In this document: positions 1-9,164 of the stretch, piece after piece | Layout of the letters: each line of letters opens with the position of its first letter | How positions within the stretch are numbered: the stretch's first letter is position 1 | Source: DASXSB01 sp036506275 | GTDB taxonomy: Bacteria; Methylomirabilota; Methylomirabilia; Rokubacteriales; CSP1-6 | Reading direction: 5' to 3' | Assembly: GCA_036506275.1 (NCBI GenBank) | Contig: DASXSB010000031.1 | Location: forward strand, 7,016 to 71,015 | DNA: 64,000 bases | The notes under the pieces: generated by a model | Seen by the model: only the letters and a program-made list of their open reading frames with translations | Told to the model about the DNA's origin: nothing | The model's database searches: none | Position numbers and translations under genes: made by a program

Positions 1-253
1 GCGCCGCCTGCACCTCGACGTTGTCGCGCGAGACGGCCGACGAGTAGACGACGACGTGCGCGTCCTCGATGTTGCCGGCGTCGTGACCGAGGAACACCTT
101 GGCGCCGAGCTGCTCCAGGCGATCCACGGTCTCGCTGCGGCGCGCGTCCGATCCCGTCACCCGGTAGCCGAGGTTCAAGAGGATCTCGGCGATGCCGGAC
201 ATCCCGATGCCGCCGATGCCCACGAAGTGGATGTGCTGGTAGCGCTTAAACAC
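1..253 (-). CDS. murC: UDP-N-acetylmuramate--L-alanine ligase, N-terminal part (cut by window edge)
   Basis: Only the first 84 codons are inside the window; the gene continues past the left edge. MurC adds L-alanine to UDP-MurNAc in the cytoplasm, the first step of stem-peptide synthesis. The Rossmann motif GIGGIGMSG lies at residues 12-20, followed by the GSDARRSE segment expected for the UDP-binding domain. The GTG start at 253 overlaps the end of ftsW by 8 bases, so the two are translationally coupled. In many bacteria murG lies between ftsW and murC; here it does not. Identification is firm from the N-terminal motif, but the ligase and ATP domains cannot be seen. Confidence 0.9.
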   Translation of the reverse strand, partial: MFKRYQHIHFVGIGGIGMSGIAEILLNLGYRVTGSDARRSETVDRLEQLGAKVFLGHDAGNIEDAHVVVYSSAVSRDNVEVQAA

Positions 254-1343
254 GGCCGTGCTGGGAAATGTTCAGGAGGACGCCGGTGGACAGCATCGTC
301 ATCAGCAGCGCCGAACCTCCGAACGAGATGAACGGCAGGGGCAGGCCCTTGGTCGGAAGCACGCCGGTGACGACGCCGAGATTGAGCAGGGTCTGGGTGG
401 CGATCAGCGTGGTGATGCCGAGCGCGAGATAGGCGCCGAAGGGATCGCCCGCGCGGAGACCGATGCGGAGACCGCGCCAGATCAGCACCACGAAGAGGGC
501 GATCATCGCCATCGCGCCCACGAAGCCGAGCTCCTCGCCGAGGACGGCGAAGATGAAGTCGGTGTGCGCTTCCGGCAGGTAGAAGAGCTTCTGCTTCGAC
601 TCCCCGACCCCGCGCCCGAGGAACCCGCCGCTGCCGAGGGCGAGCCAGGACTGGATGATCTGGAAGCCGCTGCCGCGCGGGTCCTGCCAAGGATCCCAGA
701 AGGCGGTCATGCGCCGCAACCGGTAGGGCGCGGCGTAGATCGCGATCACGACCAGCGGCAGCGCGGAGCCGACCACCAGCGCCAGGTGCTGGACCCGGCT
801 GCCGGCGAGGAAGAGCAGCGCGAACGTGAGCGCAATGAGGGCGAGGCAGTTGCCCAGATCCGGCTGCGCGAAGACGAGCCCGGCGAGGGCGGCCGCGACC
901 GCCAGGGGCGGCAGGAAGCCATGCCGGAAATTGCGGATCTGGTCGCGACGCTCGGCCAGGAAAGACGCCAGGTAAATGACCAGCGCGAGCTTGGCGAGCT
1001 CGACCGGCTGGAACGACACCGGCCCTACCCGAATCCACCGGCGGGTGCCGTTGATGGCCTGCCCGATGGGGGGCACGAGCACGAGGACCAGCAAGACGCC
1101 GGCCACCAGGAGCAGCGGAACGCGGATCCGCTCCAGGCGCCGGTAATCGAAGCGCACCGCGAGCCAGAGGGCGCCGGCGCCCAGGACCGCCCAGAACACC
1201 TGTTTCTTCAAAAAGAAATACGGGTCGCGAAAGCGGTCGGCGGCCACGATGGCACTCGCGGAGTAGACCATCACCACGCCCGCCGACAGGAGGGCGACCG
1301 CCACCCCGAACAGCCACATGTCGGGCCGAAGCGGGCGCGGCAT
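246..1343 (-). CDS. ftsW: SEDS-family septal peptidoglycan glycosyltransferase FtsW
   Basis: FtsW polymerises lipid II at the septum together with FtsI. The product is 365 residues and almost wholly hydrophobic, with about ten predicted membrane segments starting at residue 11. SEDS landmarks are present: NGTRRWI, PVELAKLALV, the loop GVGESKQKLFYLPEAHTDF, LGEELGF and the late LPFISFGGSAL. The ATG at 1343 overlaps the murD stop as ATGA, which fixes the start; an open frame continues upstream inside murD but there it is only antisense or out-of-frame coding. It could be RodA by sequence alone, but its place between murD and murC makes FtsW the natural call. Confidence 0.93.
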   Translation of the reverse strand: MPRPLRPDMWLFGVAVALLSAGVVMVYSASAIVAADRFRDPYFFLKKQVFWAVLGAGALWLAVRFDYRRLERIRVPLLLVAGVLLVLVLVPPIGQAINGTRRWIRVGPVSFQPVELAKLALVIYLASFLAERRDQIRNFRHGFLPPLAVAAALAGLVFAQPDLGNCLALIALTFALLFLAGSRVQHLALVVGSALPLVVIAIYAAPYRLRRMTAFWDPWQDPRGSGFQIIQSWLALGSGGFLGRGVGESKQKLFYLPEAHTDFIFAVLGEELGFVGAMAMIALFVVLIWRGLRIGLRAGDPFGAYLALGITTLIATQTLLNLGVVTGVLPTKGLPLPFISFGGSALLMTMLSTGVLLNISQHGRV

Positions 1344-2746
1344 CAGTCGAGCGCCTGCACGAGGCGCCGGAACACGTCGCCCCGGTGCTCGAAGTTGTCG
1401 AACATGTCGAAGGACGCGCACGCCGGCGACAGGAGGACGACGTCGCCGGGCGTGGCGAGCGCGCGCGCGGTGTCGATCGCTTCCGCCATCGAGCCGCGCT
1501 CGACGAGCCGGATCCCGGCGGCAGCGAAGGCGGCCGCGATTCCGGGCCCGTCCTCGCCGATGAGCACAGCGTGCGCGACGCGGTCGCGGGCGGCGGCGGC
1601 GAGCGGTGCCCAGTCCTGGCCCTTGCCCTTGCCGCCCGCGATGAGCACGATCGGCTCCGGAAAGCTCTCCAGCGCCCGCACGGTGGACTCGACGTTGGTG
1701 CCCTTGGAGTCGTTGTAGTAGCTCACGCCGTGGAGGTCGCGCACGAACTCGATCCGGTGCGGCACCGCTCGAAAGCCGGCGATCCCGCGCGCGATGACCG
1801 ACGCCGACAATCCCGCCCACAGCGCGCACGCGGTGGCGGCGAGGACGTTCTCGACGTTGTGGGCACCGCGAAGCGTGATGGCCGACACCGGGGTGATCTT
1901 CTCCAGATGCCCATTGAGGCGGGCCGCGATCCACCCATCGTGCACGAACACGCCGTGCTCGAGCGAGTGCCGCCGGCTGAACATCACCACGCGCGCCCGC
2001 GTGCGATCGGCGAGCGCGCGCGCGGCCTCGTCGTCGGCGTTGAGGACGGCGCAGTCGGCCTCCGTCTGGTTGGCGAAGATACGCGCCTTCGCCTCCATGT
2101 AGGCCGCGAATGTCCGATGGCGATCGAGATGGTCCGGGGTGACGTTGAGCACGGCCGCCACCCGCGGCCGGAAGAGCTCGGTCGTCTCGAGCTGGAAGCT
2201 CGACACCTCGGCGACGACGAGGCCGTCGGGCGGGAACGCGAGCGCACCCGCCGTGAGCGGCGTCCCGATGTTGCCGGCCACCAACAGCGGCCGCGCCTGT
2301 CCCGCCAGGAGCGCGCCCGTGAGCGCGGTCGTCGTGGTCTTGCCGTTGGTCCCGGTGATGGCGATGGTGTCGGCCTCGGTGGTGCGCCAGCCGAGCTCCA
2401 GCTCCGCGATCACCGGCACGCCCGCCGCGCGCGCCGCCGTGAGCTGCTCGCCGTCGACCGGCACGCCGGGACTCGTGACCACCAGCGACGCCTGCCGGAT
2501 GGCGGCGATTCCCTCGTCGCCGAGCGCCAGTCGCGCGCCGAGCCCGGTCACCGCGCGCGCGTCGGCGCCGAGCGCATCGAGCGGCTTGGCGTCGACGGCG
2601 ACGACCTTCGCCCCCGCCGCGCACAGGAGCCGCACGGCGGCGACGCCGCTGCGGGCGAGGCCGACGACGGCTACCCGCCGGCCCGCGAGCGACTCCACGT
2701 ACGCCCTTCCGCGCGTGGTCACCTCCGCCTCCTCCAGCCCGATCAC
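1343..2746 (-). CDS. murD: UDP-N-acetylmuramoylalanine--D-glutamate ligase
   Basis: MurD adds D-glutamate to UDP-MurNAc-L-Ala in the cytoplasm. The 467-residue product has the usual family length. Visible are an N-terminal Rossmann-like segment (VAVVGLARSGVAA), the Mur-ligase ATP loop GTNGKTTTT near residue 120, the NVTPDHLDRH motif, and the C-terminal DSKGTN and SPACASFDMF motifs typical of MurD. It follows mraY after 28 bases and overlaps ftsW by ATGA. The extreme N-terminus (about 20 residues before the Rossmann strand) is longer than usual, so a slightly later start is possible. Confidence 0.94.
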   Translation of the reverse strand: MIGLEEAEVTTRGRAYVESLAGRRVAVVGLARSGVAAVRLLCAAGAKVVAVDAKPLDALGADARAVTGLGARLALGDEGIAAIRQASLVVTSPGVPVDGEQLTAARAAGVPVIAELELGWRTTEADTIAITGTNGKTTTTALTGALLAGQARPLLVAGNIGTPLTAGALAFPPDGLVVAEVSSFQLETTELFRPRVAAVLNVTPDHLDRHRTFAAYMEAKARIFANQTEADCAVLNADDEAARALADRTRARVVMFSRRHSLEHGVFVHDGWIAARLNGHLEKITPVSAITLRGAHNVENVLAATACALWAGLSASVIARGIAGFRAVPHRIEFVRDLHGVSYYNDSKGTNVESTVRALESFPEPIVLIAGGKGKGQDWAPLAAAARDRVAHAVLIGEDGPGIAAAFAAAGIRLVERGSMAEAIDTARALATPGDVVLLSPACASFDMFDNFEHRGDVFRRLVQALD

Positions 2747-2774
2747 CCCTGTGCCCCCGTCCCCCGCGCGCGCA

Positions 2775-3857
2775 TCACCTGAGCTTCAGCGTGGTGAGCG
2801 CCAGCAGCGCGAGCGCGAAGGAGACGATCCAGAACCGGACGACGATCTTGGGCTCCGCCCATCCCGCCAGCTCGTAATGGTGATGGAGCGGCGCCATGCG
2901 GAAGACGCGGCGCCCGGTGAGCTTGAAGCTCGCGACCTGGATCATCACGGAGACGGCCTCCATGACGTAGAGGCCGCCAATGAGCGGCAGCAGCAGCTCC
3001 GCCTTCGTGAGTACGGCCAGCATCCCGATGGCGCCGCCGAGGGCGAGCGAGCCCGCATCGCCCATGAAAACCTCCGCCGGGTGACAGTTGAACCAGAGAA
3101 ACCCGATGGCGGCCCCGATGAGGGCGCCGCAGAAGACCGTCAGCTCGCCCGCGCCCTTGACGTTGATGATCTTCAAGTAATCGGCCGCCCGGAAGTTGCC
3201 GGTCAGGTACGCGATGATGCCGAAGGCGCCCCCCGCCATCACTACCGGCCCGATGGCGAGGCCGTCGAGCCCGTCGGTGAGATTCACCGCGTTGGAGGCG
3301 CCGATCACGACCAGCATCGCGAAGGGAATCCAGAGCCAGCCCAGATCCACGAGCCATCCCTTGAGGAAGGGGATGGCGAGCACGGGCAGCCATCCGTCGC
3401 CGCGCGACCAGAAGACGACCTGGAGCAACGCGAGCGTCAGCAGCACCTGGCACGCGAGCTTCGTGCGCGCCGAGACCCCGCGCCGGGTGCGAAGCTTCTT
3501 CGTGTCGTCCCACATCCCGATGAAGCCGAAGCCGATGGTGGCGAGGATGATCACCCACACGAAGCGGTTCGTGAGATTCGCCCACAGCAACGTCGCGCTC
3601 ACGATGGCGATCAGGATGATCACGCCCCCCATCGTGGGCGTCCCCTTCTTGAGCACGCGATGACGCTCGGGCGTGTCCTCGCGGATCGTCTCCCCGCCGT
3701 GCTGCATGAGCCGGAGGCGCCGGATCAGCCACGGCCCGACGACCAGCGAGATGACCAGGGCCGAGATCAACGCCATGAACGAGCGGAACGTCAGATACCG
3801 GAAGACGTTGAACACGATGTGGTCGCGCGCCAGCGGCACGAGGAAGTGGTAAAGCAT
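2775..3857 (-). CDS. mraY: phospho-N-acetylmuramoyl-pentapeptide transferase
   Basis: MraY moves phospho-MurNAc-pentapeptide from UDP to undecaprenyl phosphate, making lipid I in the inner membrane. The product has 360 residues, the standard length, and about ten membrane segments. Diagnostic motifs are present: the catalytic Asp-rich WDDTKK region, NLTDGLDGLAIGP, the magnesium-binding FMGDAGSLALGG, and the C-terminal HHHYELAGWAEPKIV. The N-terminus MLYHFLVPLA is typical. It starts 9 bases after the murF stop. Confidence 0.96.
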   Translation of the reverse strand: MLYHFLVPLARDHIVFNVFRYLTFRSFMALISALVISLVVGPWLIRRLRLMQHGGETIREDTPERHRVLKKGTPTMGGVIILIAIVSATLLWANLTNRFVWVIILATIGFGFIGMWDDTKKLRTRRGVSARTKLACQVLLTLALLQVVFWSRGDGWLPVLAIPFLKGWLVDLGWLWIPFAMLVVIGASNAVNLTDGLDGLAIGPVVMAGGAFGIIAYLTGNFRAADYLKIINVKGAGELTVFCGALIGAAIGFLWFNCHPAEVFMGDAGSLALGGAIGMLAVLTKAELLLPLIGGLYVMEAVSVMIQVASFKLTGRRVFRMAPLHHHYELAGWAEPKIVVRFWIVSFALALLALTTLKLR

Positions 3858-3866
3858 CTTCCCCCC

Positions 3867-5261
3867 TCATTCGGATTCCGATCGGGCCAGCCGCGCGACG
3901 AGCCCGTCGACCACGCGCTCCATCCGCATCCCGCGCGACCCTTTCACGAGCACCACGTCGCCCGGAACCACGCGCTTGAGCAGCAGCGCGAGGGTGTCTT
4001 CGAATGTTCGCGTCGCATGCGCCTCGGCGAGTCCGCCGGCGCGCGCGGCCTCCACGGCATGCGCGGCGAGCGGCCCCAGCCCCACCAGCTCGGCCGCGCC
4101 CGCGGTCACCACCGCCGTTCCCACCTCGCGATGGGCGGCGAGGGCGCCGTCACCAAGCTCGAGCATGTCCCCGAGCACCACCACGAGCCGGCCGCGGCGG
4201 GGCCGCGCCGCCGCGGTGTCGATGGCGGCGCGCACGGAGACGGGGCTCGCGTTGTAGGTGTCGTCCAGGATGTCGACGCCGCCCGCCGCCCGCCATACGC
4301 AGCGGCCCTTCACGGGCGCGGCGGCGCCGAGGCCACGGGCGATCTCTGGCAGCGGCAGCCCCACCGCGATGCCGGCGGTGGCGGCGGCGAGCGCGTTGAC
4401 GACGTTGTGGCGCCCGGCGAGGGCGAGGGCGACGTCCGCGCGCGCGCCCGCGTGCTCGACGGTGAAGCGCACACCGGCGGCGTCCTCGGCGACGGCGCCC
4501 ACCGGCCGCACGTCGGCGGTGGCGGCGGTGCCGTACGTCATCACGCGCGCCAGGGTGTCGCGAGCCATGCTCGCCACCCGCGGGTCGTCCGCGTTGAGCA
4601 CGGCGGTGCCGCGCGCGGACAGCGCGCGCACGAGCGCCGCCTTTTCCTCCCGCACGTCGTCGAGGGAACCGAGGAATTCGGTGTGGACGGCGTTGACGAC
4701 GGTCACGACGGCCACGGTGGGGCCGGCGACACCGGCCAGGTACGCGATCTCGCCCGGATGGTTGGTGCCGATCTCGACCACCACCGCGTCGTGCTGGGGC
4801 GTCAGCTTCAAGAGCGTGAGGGGCAGGCCCCACTGGTTGTTGTAGCTGGCGACGGATTTGAGCACGCGCCAGCGCACGCCGAGGGCGGAGGCGATCAACT
4901 CCTTCGTCGTCGTCTTGCCGTTCGAGCCCGTGACCGCGACCACCGGCACGCTGAAGCGGCGGCGATGGGCGGCGGCGAGGCGGCCGAGCGCGCGCGTGGT
5001 GTCGTCGACGAGGATGAGCGGCACGTTGGCGGGCGGATCGTCGGGCACGCTCTGCACGAGGAGGCAGGCGGCGCCGCGGGCGGCGGCGTCGGCGAGATAC
5101 GCGTGACCGTCCGTGTGGTCGCCGCGGATGGCGAAGAACGCCTCGCCCACCCCGAGCGTTCGCGAATCGATCGAGACGCCGGTGACGGGGACGCCGAGGT
5201 CACCCGCCACCAGCGCGCCCTCGGTGGCGCGAAGGATCTCCTGCACGTTGAACCGCGGCAT
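3867..5261 (-). CDS. murF: UDP-N-acetylmuramoyl-tripeptide--D-alanyl-D-alanine ligase
   Basis: MurF attaches D-Ala-D-Ala to the UDP-MurNAc tripeptide, completing the cytoplasmic pentapeptide precursor. The 464-residue product shows the N-terminal substrate domain (SIDSRTLGVGEAFFAIRGD), the ATP loop GSNGKTTTKELIAS, the EIGTNHPGEI motif characteristic of MurF, and the late DDTYNASPVSV and KGSRGMRMERVV motifs. Spacing to murE is 8 bases and to mraY 9 bases, consistent with one operon. Confidence 0.95.
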   Translation of the reverse strand: MPRFNVQEILRATEGALVAGDLGVPVTGVSIDSRTLGVGEAFFAIRGDHTDGHAYLADAAARGAACLLVQSVPDDPPANVPLILVDDTTRALGRLAAAHRRRFSVPVVAVTGSNGKTTTKELIASALGVRWRVLKSVASYNNQWGLPLTLLKLTPQHDAVVVEIGTNHPGEIAYLAGVAGPTVAVVTVVNAVHTEFLGSLDDVREEKAALVRALSARGTAVLNADDPRVASMARDTLARVMTYGTAATADVRPVGAVAEDAAGVRFTVEHAGARADVALALAGRHNVVNALAAATAGIAVGLPLPEIARGLGAAAPVKGRCVWRAAGGVDILDDTYNASPVSVRAAIDTAAARPRRGRLVVVLGDMLELGDGALAAHREVGTAVVTAGAAELVGLGPLAAHAVEAARAGGLAEAHATRTFEDTLALLLKRVVPGDVVLVKGSRGMRMERVVDGLVARLARSESE

Positions 5262-5269
5262 GCGCGTGT

Positions 5270-6757
5270 CTATGCCGACCGCTCCTGGAGGAGGCGGCGA
5301 GCGACTTCGCGATCGTCGAAGGGGAAGATCTCGGAGCCGATGACCTGGTAGGTTTCGTGACCCTTGCCTGCGATCACGATCGTGTCGCTTGCATGAGCCC
5401 AGAGCAGCGCTTCGTGTATCGCAAGTTCTCTATCGGGCAATCTAGCACAGCGATTCTCGTCTGCACAGACCCGAAGTGCGCCCGCCGCCACTTCTTCGAT
5501 GATCGCTTCCGGCGACTCCGAGCGTGGATTGTCCGACGTGATCCACATGTGGTCGGCCAGCCGCGCCGCGATCTCACCCATGAGCGGCCGCTTGCCCCGG
5601 TCGCGATCGCCGCCGCATCCGAAGACGACGCCGAGGCGGCCACTCGTGAGTCGCCGCGCCGTCACCAGCACGCGCTCGAGCGCATCGGGCGTGTGGGCGT
5701 AGTCGACGATGACGAGGAACGGCTGGCCCGCGTGCACCTGCTCGAAGCGTCCCGGCACCGCCGTGACGCTGGCGAGCGCGCGGGCGATGGCGTCGGGGCC
5801 GATCTCGAGGGCGAGCCCGGCGCCGATGGCGCCGAGCAGGTTCATCATGTTGTGCTCGCCGATCAGCGGCGAGGTGATCGTGAGCTCGCCGCGCGGCGTG
5901 TCGACCTTCATGCGGATGCCGTCCAGGGACGAGCGATGCTCGCGGGCGCGCACGGCGCCGCCCCCGAGGCCGAAGGTGATGACGGGGAGATCGAGACCCC
6001 GCACCATCTCGGCCCCCGCCGGGTCGTCGGCGTTGACCACCGCCGTGCGGCCACGCTTGGGCGAGGCGGCGAGCAGCTCGAAGAGTCGGCGCTTGGCGCG
6101 ACGGTACTCGTCGAGAGTGCCGTGGAAGTCGAGGTGGTCCTGCGTGAGGTTGGTGAAGATGCCGACGTCGAACGCGACGCCGTCCACCCGCGAGAGCGCC
6201 AGCGCATGCGACGATACTTCCATCACGACCCCACCCGCGCCTCCTGCCACCATCGCCGCCAGCATCGATTGCAGCTCGAGGGCGTCCGGTGTCGTCTGGC
6301 TGGCGGGCCGCCGCTCGTCGCCGACCACGTACTGGATGGTGCCGATGATCCCCGTGCGCAGCCCGCGCGCGCGCAGGAGCGCGTCTATCAGATACGACGT
6401 GGTGGTCTTGCCGTTTGTTCCCGTGATGCCGACCGCGACCAGGCGCTCCGAGGGTTGACCGAAGTAGCGGTCGGCGAGGCGGGCGAGAGCGAGCCGCGCC
6501 GACGGCACGAGAACCTGAGCCACGCTGAGGTCGGGAAGCGGCGCGCCCTCGGTCACGACGATGCCCGCCCCCCGACGAACCGCCTCCGGAACGAAGCGGC
6601 GGGCGTCCGCCTTGAAGCCCGGCACCGCCACGAAGCACTCGCCCCGGCCCACCCGTCGCGAGTCGTTCGCGATGCCGGTCACCGTCGCCGGCAGCCGTCC
6701 GATCACCCGCTTTTCCGGCAGCGCGTCGAGCAACGCGGTCACGGCCATCGGTGTCAT
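5270..6757 (-). CDS. murE: UDP-N-acetylmuramoyl-L-alanyl-D-glutamate--2,6-diaminopimelate ligase
   Basis: MurE adds the third stem residue. The 495-residue protein contains the ATP loop GTNGKTTTSYLIDALL, MEVSSHAL, and the residue-three specificity loop DNPRSE, which in characterised MurE enzymes marks meso-diaminopimelate rather than lysine. That predicts a Gram-negative type wall. The start codon at 6757 overlaps the ftsI stop by 4 bases. About 15 residues precede the first conserved strand, so a slightly later start cannot be excluded. Confidence 0.95.
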   Translation of the reverse strand: MTPMAVTALLDALPEKRVIGRLPATVTGIANDSRRVGRGECFVAVPGFKADARRFVPEAVRRGAGIVVTEGAPLPDLSVAQVLVPSARLALARLADRYFGQPSERLVAVGITGTNGKTTTSYLIDALLRARGLRTGIIGTIQYVVGDERRPASQTTPDALELQSMLAAMVAGGAGGVVMEVSSHALALSRVDGVAFDVGIFTNLTQDHLDFHGTLDEYRRAKRRLFELLAASPKRGRTAVVNADDPAGAEMVRGLDLPVITFGLGGGAVRAREHRSSLDGIRMKVDTPRGELTITSPLIGEHNMMNLLGAIGAGLALEIGPDAIARALASVTAVPGRFEQVHAGQPFLVIVDYAHTPDALERVLVTARRLTSGRLGVVFGCGGDRDRGKRPLMGEIAARLADHMWITSDNPRSESPEAIIEEVAAGALRVCADENRCARLPDRELAIHEALLWAHASDTIVIAGKGHETYQVIGSEIFPFDDREVARRLLQERSA

Positions 6758-8799
6758 CGCCTCGCGGCGGCGAGACCGCCCTCGGCCGGCCGTGCCTTCG
6801 CCGGTTGAGGGCGACGTCCGAGCGTCAGCGTGATGGCAGCTCCCGGCTCGAGCCGCGTACCCGGCGCCGGGGACTGCCCGGTGACCACACCGCGTCCTTC
6901 CATCTCCACGTGCACGCCGACGGGAGCGAGCGCGGCCAGCGCCGCCCGCGCCGTGCGGCCGCGGACGTCCGGCATCGCCATCGCATCGAACGCGGACGCC
7001 TCGTCGGCGGCGGCCGCCACGACGTCGGCGGCATCCGCCAGAGGGACGGCGCGGGGCGCGTCCGCGCTCGCGACCGGCGTCTCGCTCGAAGGCGGCGCCA
7101 CGATCTGCACGGGGGCGGCATCACGCGGCAGGATCTGGAGATAGCGGAGGACTTCGCGGCCGATGGCGGCGAAGATCGGCGCCGCCGCCTCGCTTCCCCA
7201 CTTCTCGTTCTTCGGCTCGTCCAGCATGACGAGCATGACCAGCCGTGGATCGTCGGCGGGGACGAAGCCCACGAAGGACAGAACACCCGGCGCCCGCGAG
7301 TATCGCCGCGTGTTCGGATCCAGCTTCTGTGCGGTGCCCGTCTTCCCCGCCACCTCGTAGCCGGTGATGGCCGCGTTGTGGCCGGTCCCGAGCTCCACGA
7401 CCTGGCGCAGGATCCCCGTGAGCGTCTGCGCGGTCTGGGCGGAGATCACCTGGCGTACCGCCGTCGGCTCGGAGCGCCGTCGCTCGCGTCCGTCGACGTC
7501 GACGGTGGCGCGCACCACGCGCGGCTGCATCAGCGTGCCCCCGTTGGCGATGGCGCCGAAGGCGGCCACCATCTGGAGGGCGGTGACGGAGATCTCCTGG
7601 CCGATCGACATCGTGGGGAGCGAGAGTCCTGACCACCGCTCGGGGTCGCGGAGGAGACCACGGCTCTCTCCGGCGAGCCCGATGCCGGTGGGGGCGCCGA
7701 ACCCGAACGCGGTCATGTAGCGGTGATAGCGCTCGCTGCCGAGGGCGAGACCCACCTTGATGGAGCCGACGTTGGACGAATTCTGGAGCACCTCGGAAAA
7801 CGTGAGCCACCCGTACTTCTTCCAGTCGCGAATGGTCGTGCGGGCGATGGTGACGGCGCCGTTTTCGCCGTAGATGAGGTCGTCGGGGCGGATCACGCCT
7901 TCCTCGAGGGCGGCGGCGGCGAGGATCGCCTTGAACGTCGAGCCCGGCTCGAAGGGATCGGTGACGGCCCGGTTGCGCAGGTAATCCGGCGACGGCACGT
8001 CGCGGAAGGTATTCGGATTGAAGGTGGGGCGGATGGCGATGGCGAGGACGTCGCCCGTGCGCGGATCCATCGCCACCGCCATCGCGGCCTTTGCGCGCGT
8101 GCGGCGATAGGCGGCGTCGATCTCGCGCTCGGCGAGGTACTGAATGGTGGTGTCGATGGTGAGCACGACGCCGCGGCCCGGGGACGGATCTTGAAGGATG
8201 CGCGGCGTCACCATCTCGCGCCCGAGAGCGTCGCGCCCGACGATCATCTTCCCCGGCGTCCCCGCCAGCTCGCTCTCGAACGACCGCTCGACGCCCTCCA
8301 GCCCACCGCCGTCCACGCCCTCGAAGCCGACGACGTGAGCGGCGAGCTCGCGGTTCGGATACAGGCGCAGGGGCTCCGGCACGAGGCCGAGGCCGGGCTC
8401 GCGAAGCGCGCGCACTTGCTCCGCCACCGCGGGCGGGAGGCGCCGTCGCAGCCACACGAACGGGCGCGAGGCAGTGAGCCCGGCGTGGAGCTCGGCCTCG
8501 GGAACACCGAGGATCGGCGCCAGGCGCGCCGCCACCCGCACCGGATCACCGACGCCGCGCGGCTGCGCGAAGAGCGACTCGCCCGGGCTCGACGTGGCGA
8601 GGGGCGTGCCGTGCCGGTCCAGGATCGCACCGCGCTGCGCCGGCAACAGCACCGTGCGCGAGTACTGGCGCTCGGCCATGTCACTGAGGGCCTGGTGACG
8701 GACGACCTGGAGCCACGCCAGCCGCGCGGTGACGCCGGTGAAGGCGAGCGCCAGCACGGTGGCGAGGATCAGGACCCGCGTGTGCAACAGTGGCGTCAT
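6754..8799 (-). CDS. ftsI: septal penicillin-binding protein (transpeptidase) with C-terminal PASTA domain
   Basis: This is the class B penicillin-binding protein that crosslinks septal peptidoglycan. There is one N-terminal membrane anchor (residues 9-27), then a PBP dimerisation domain, then the transpeptidase with all three active-site motifs: STFK (in FEPGSTFKA), SSN (NSSNVGS) and KTGT (AGKTGTAQK). At 681 residues it is longer than the classical Gram-negative FtsI (about 590) because a PASTA-like domain begins near residue 610 (MAMPDVRGRTARAALAAL) and ends in ITLTLG. PASTA tails are common in Gram-positive and some deep-branching Gram-negative PBPs. It overlaps both ftsL and murE by 4 bases. 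Confidence 0.94.
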   Translation of the reverse strand: MTPLLHTRVLILATVLALAFTGVTARLAWLQVVRHQALSDMAERQYSRTVLLPAQRGAILDRHGTPLATSSPGESLFAQPRGVGDPVRVAARLAPILGVPEAELHAGLTASRPFVWLRRRLPPAVAEQVRALREPGLGLVPEPLRLYPNRELAAHVVGFEGVDGGGLEGVERSFESELAGTPGKMIVGRDALGREMVTPRILQDPSPGRGVVLTIDTTIQYLAEREIDAAYRRTRAKAAMAVAMDPRTGDVLAIAIRPTFNPNTFRDVPSPDYLRNRAVTDPFEPGSTFKAILAAAALEEGVIRPDDLIYGENGAVTIARTTIRDWKKYGWLTFSEVLQNSSNVGSIKVGLALGSERYHRYMTAFGFGAPTGIGLAGESRGLLRDPERWSGLSLPTMSIGQEISVTALQMVAAFGAIANGGTLMQPRVVRATVDVDGRERRRSEPTAVRQVISAQTAQTLTGILRQVVELGTGHNAAITGYEVAGKTGTAQKLDPNTRRYSRAPGVLSFVGFVPADDPRLVMLVMLDEPKNEKWGSEAAAPIFAAIGREVLRYLQILPRDAAPVQIVAPPSSETPVASADAPRAVPLADAADVVAAAADEASAFDAMAMPDVRGRTARAALAALAPVGVHVEMEGRGVVTGQSPAPGTRLEPGAAITLTLGRRPQPAKARPAEGGLAAARR

Positions 8800-9164
8800 C
8801 GCACCTGCGCTTCGATGCGGGCGGCGCGAGCGGCGGCCATGCCGGTGGCGCCCGCCAGGAACTCACGAGCACGCGCGACCTGCGAGGTCGACGGCGGCGC
8901 CATGCCGAGTTGCCGCGCCTGGGCTTCCACGCGGCGCGGCGACTTCAGCGTGGCCATCTCGACCTCGAGCTGACGGATGAGGGTCTCCGTGCGCGTGCGC
9001 TCCATGCGGAGCGCATCGAGCTGATACGCGAGGTGGACCTGCTGGACGCGCTCGGCGACCACGGCCACCGCGATGCCGACGAAGAGGGCGGCGCAAGCGA
9101 GCGCGGCGACGACGGAGCGGCGCACGCGCGGATCTTGCTCTCGATGGGGACGCTGTTCTTTCAA
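8796..9164 (-). CDS. ftsL: cell-division protein FtsL
   Basis: FtsL is a small bitopic divisome protein that bridges FtsQ/FtsB to FtsWI. The 122-residue product has a basic cytoplasmic tail, one membrane helix (about residues 16-38, VVAALACAALFVGIAVAVV) and a periplasmic coiled coil rich in Leu, Glu and Arg up to about residue 85. Sequence conservation in FtsL is low, so the call rests on size, topology and position between rsmH and ftsI, with ATGA overlaps at both ends. Confidence 0.88.
   Translation of the reverse strand: MKEQRPHREQDPRVRRSVVAALACAALFVGIAVAVVAERVQQVHLAYQLDALRMERTRTETLIRQLEVEMATLKSPRRVEAQARQLGMAPPSTSQVARAREFLAGATGMAAARAARIEAQVR

Noticed and set aside
175..1317. Open frame next to murC considered as the missing murG
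   Set aside because: It is an out-of-frame shadow of ftsW, and the glycosyltransferase motifs of MurG are absent.
2139..5351. 1,070-codon open frame on the plus strand over the mur genes
   Set aside because: It is antisense to murD, mraY, murF and murE, which have full motif support; its translation is low-complexity and shows no domain. Long antisense frames are normal at this GC content.
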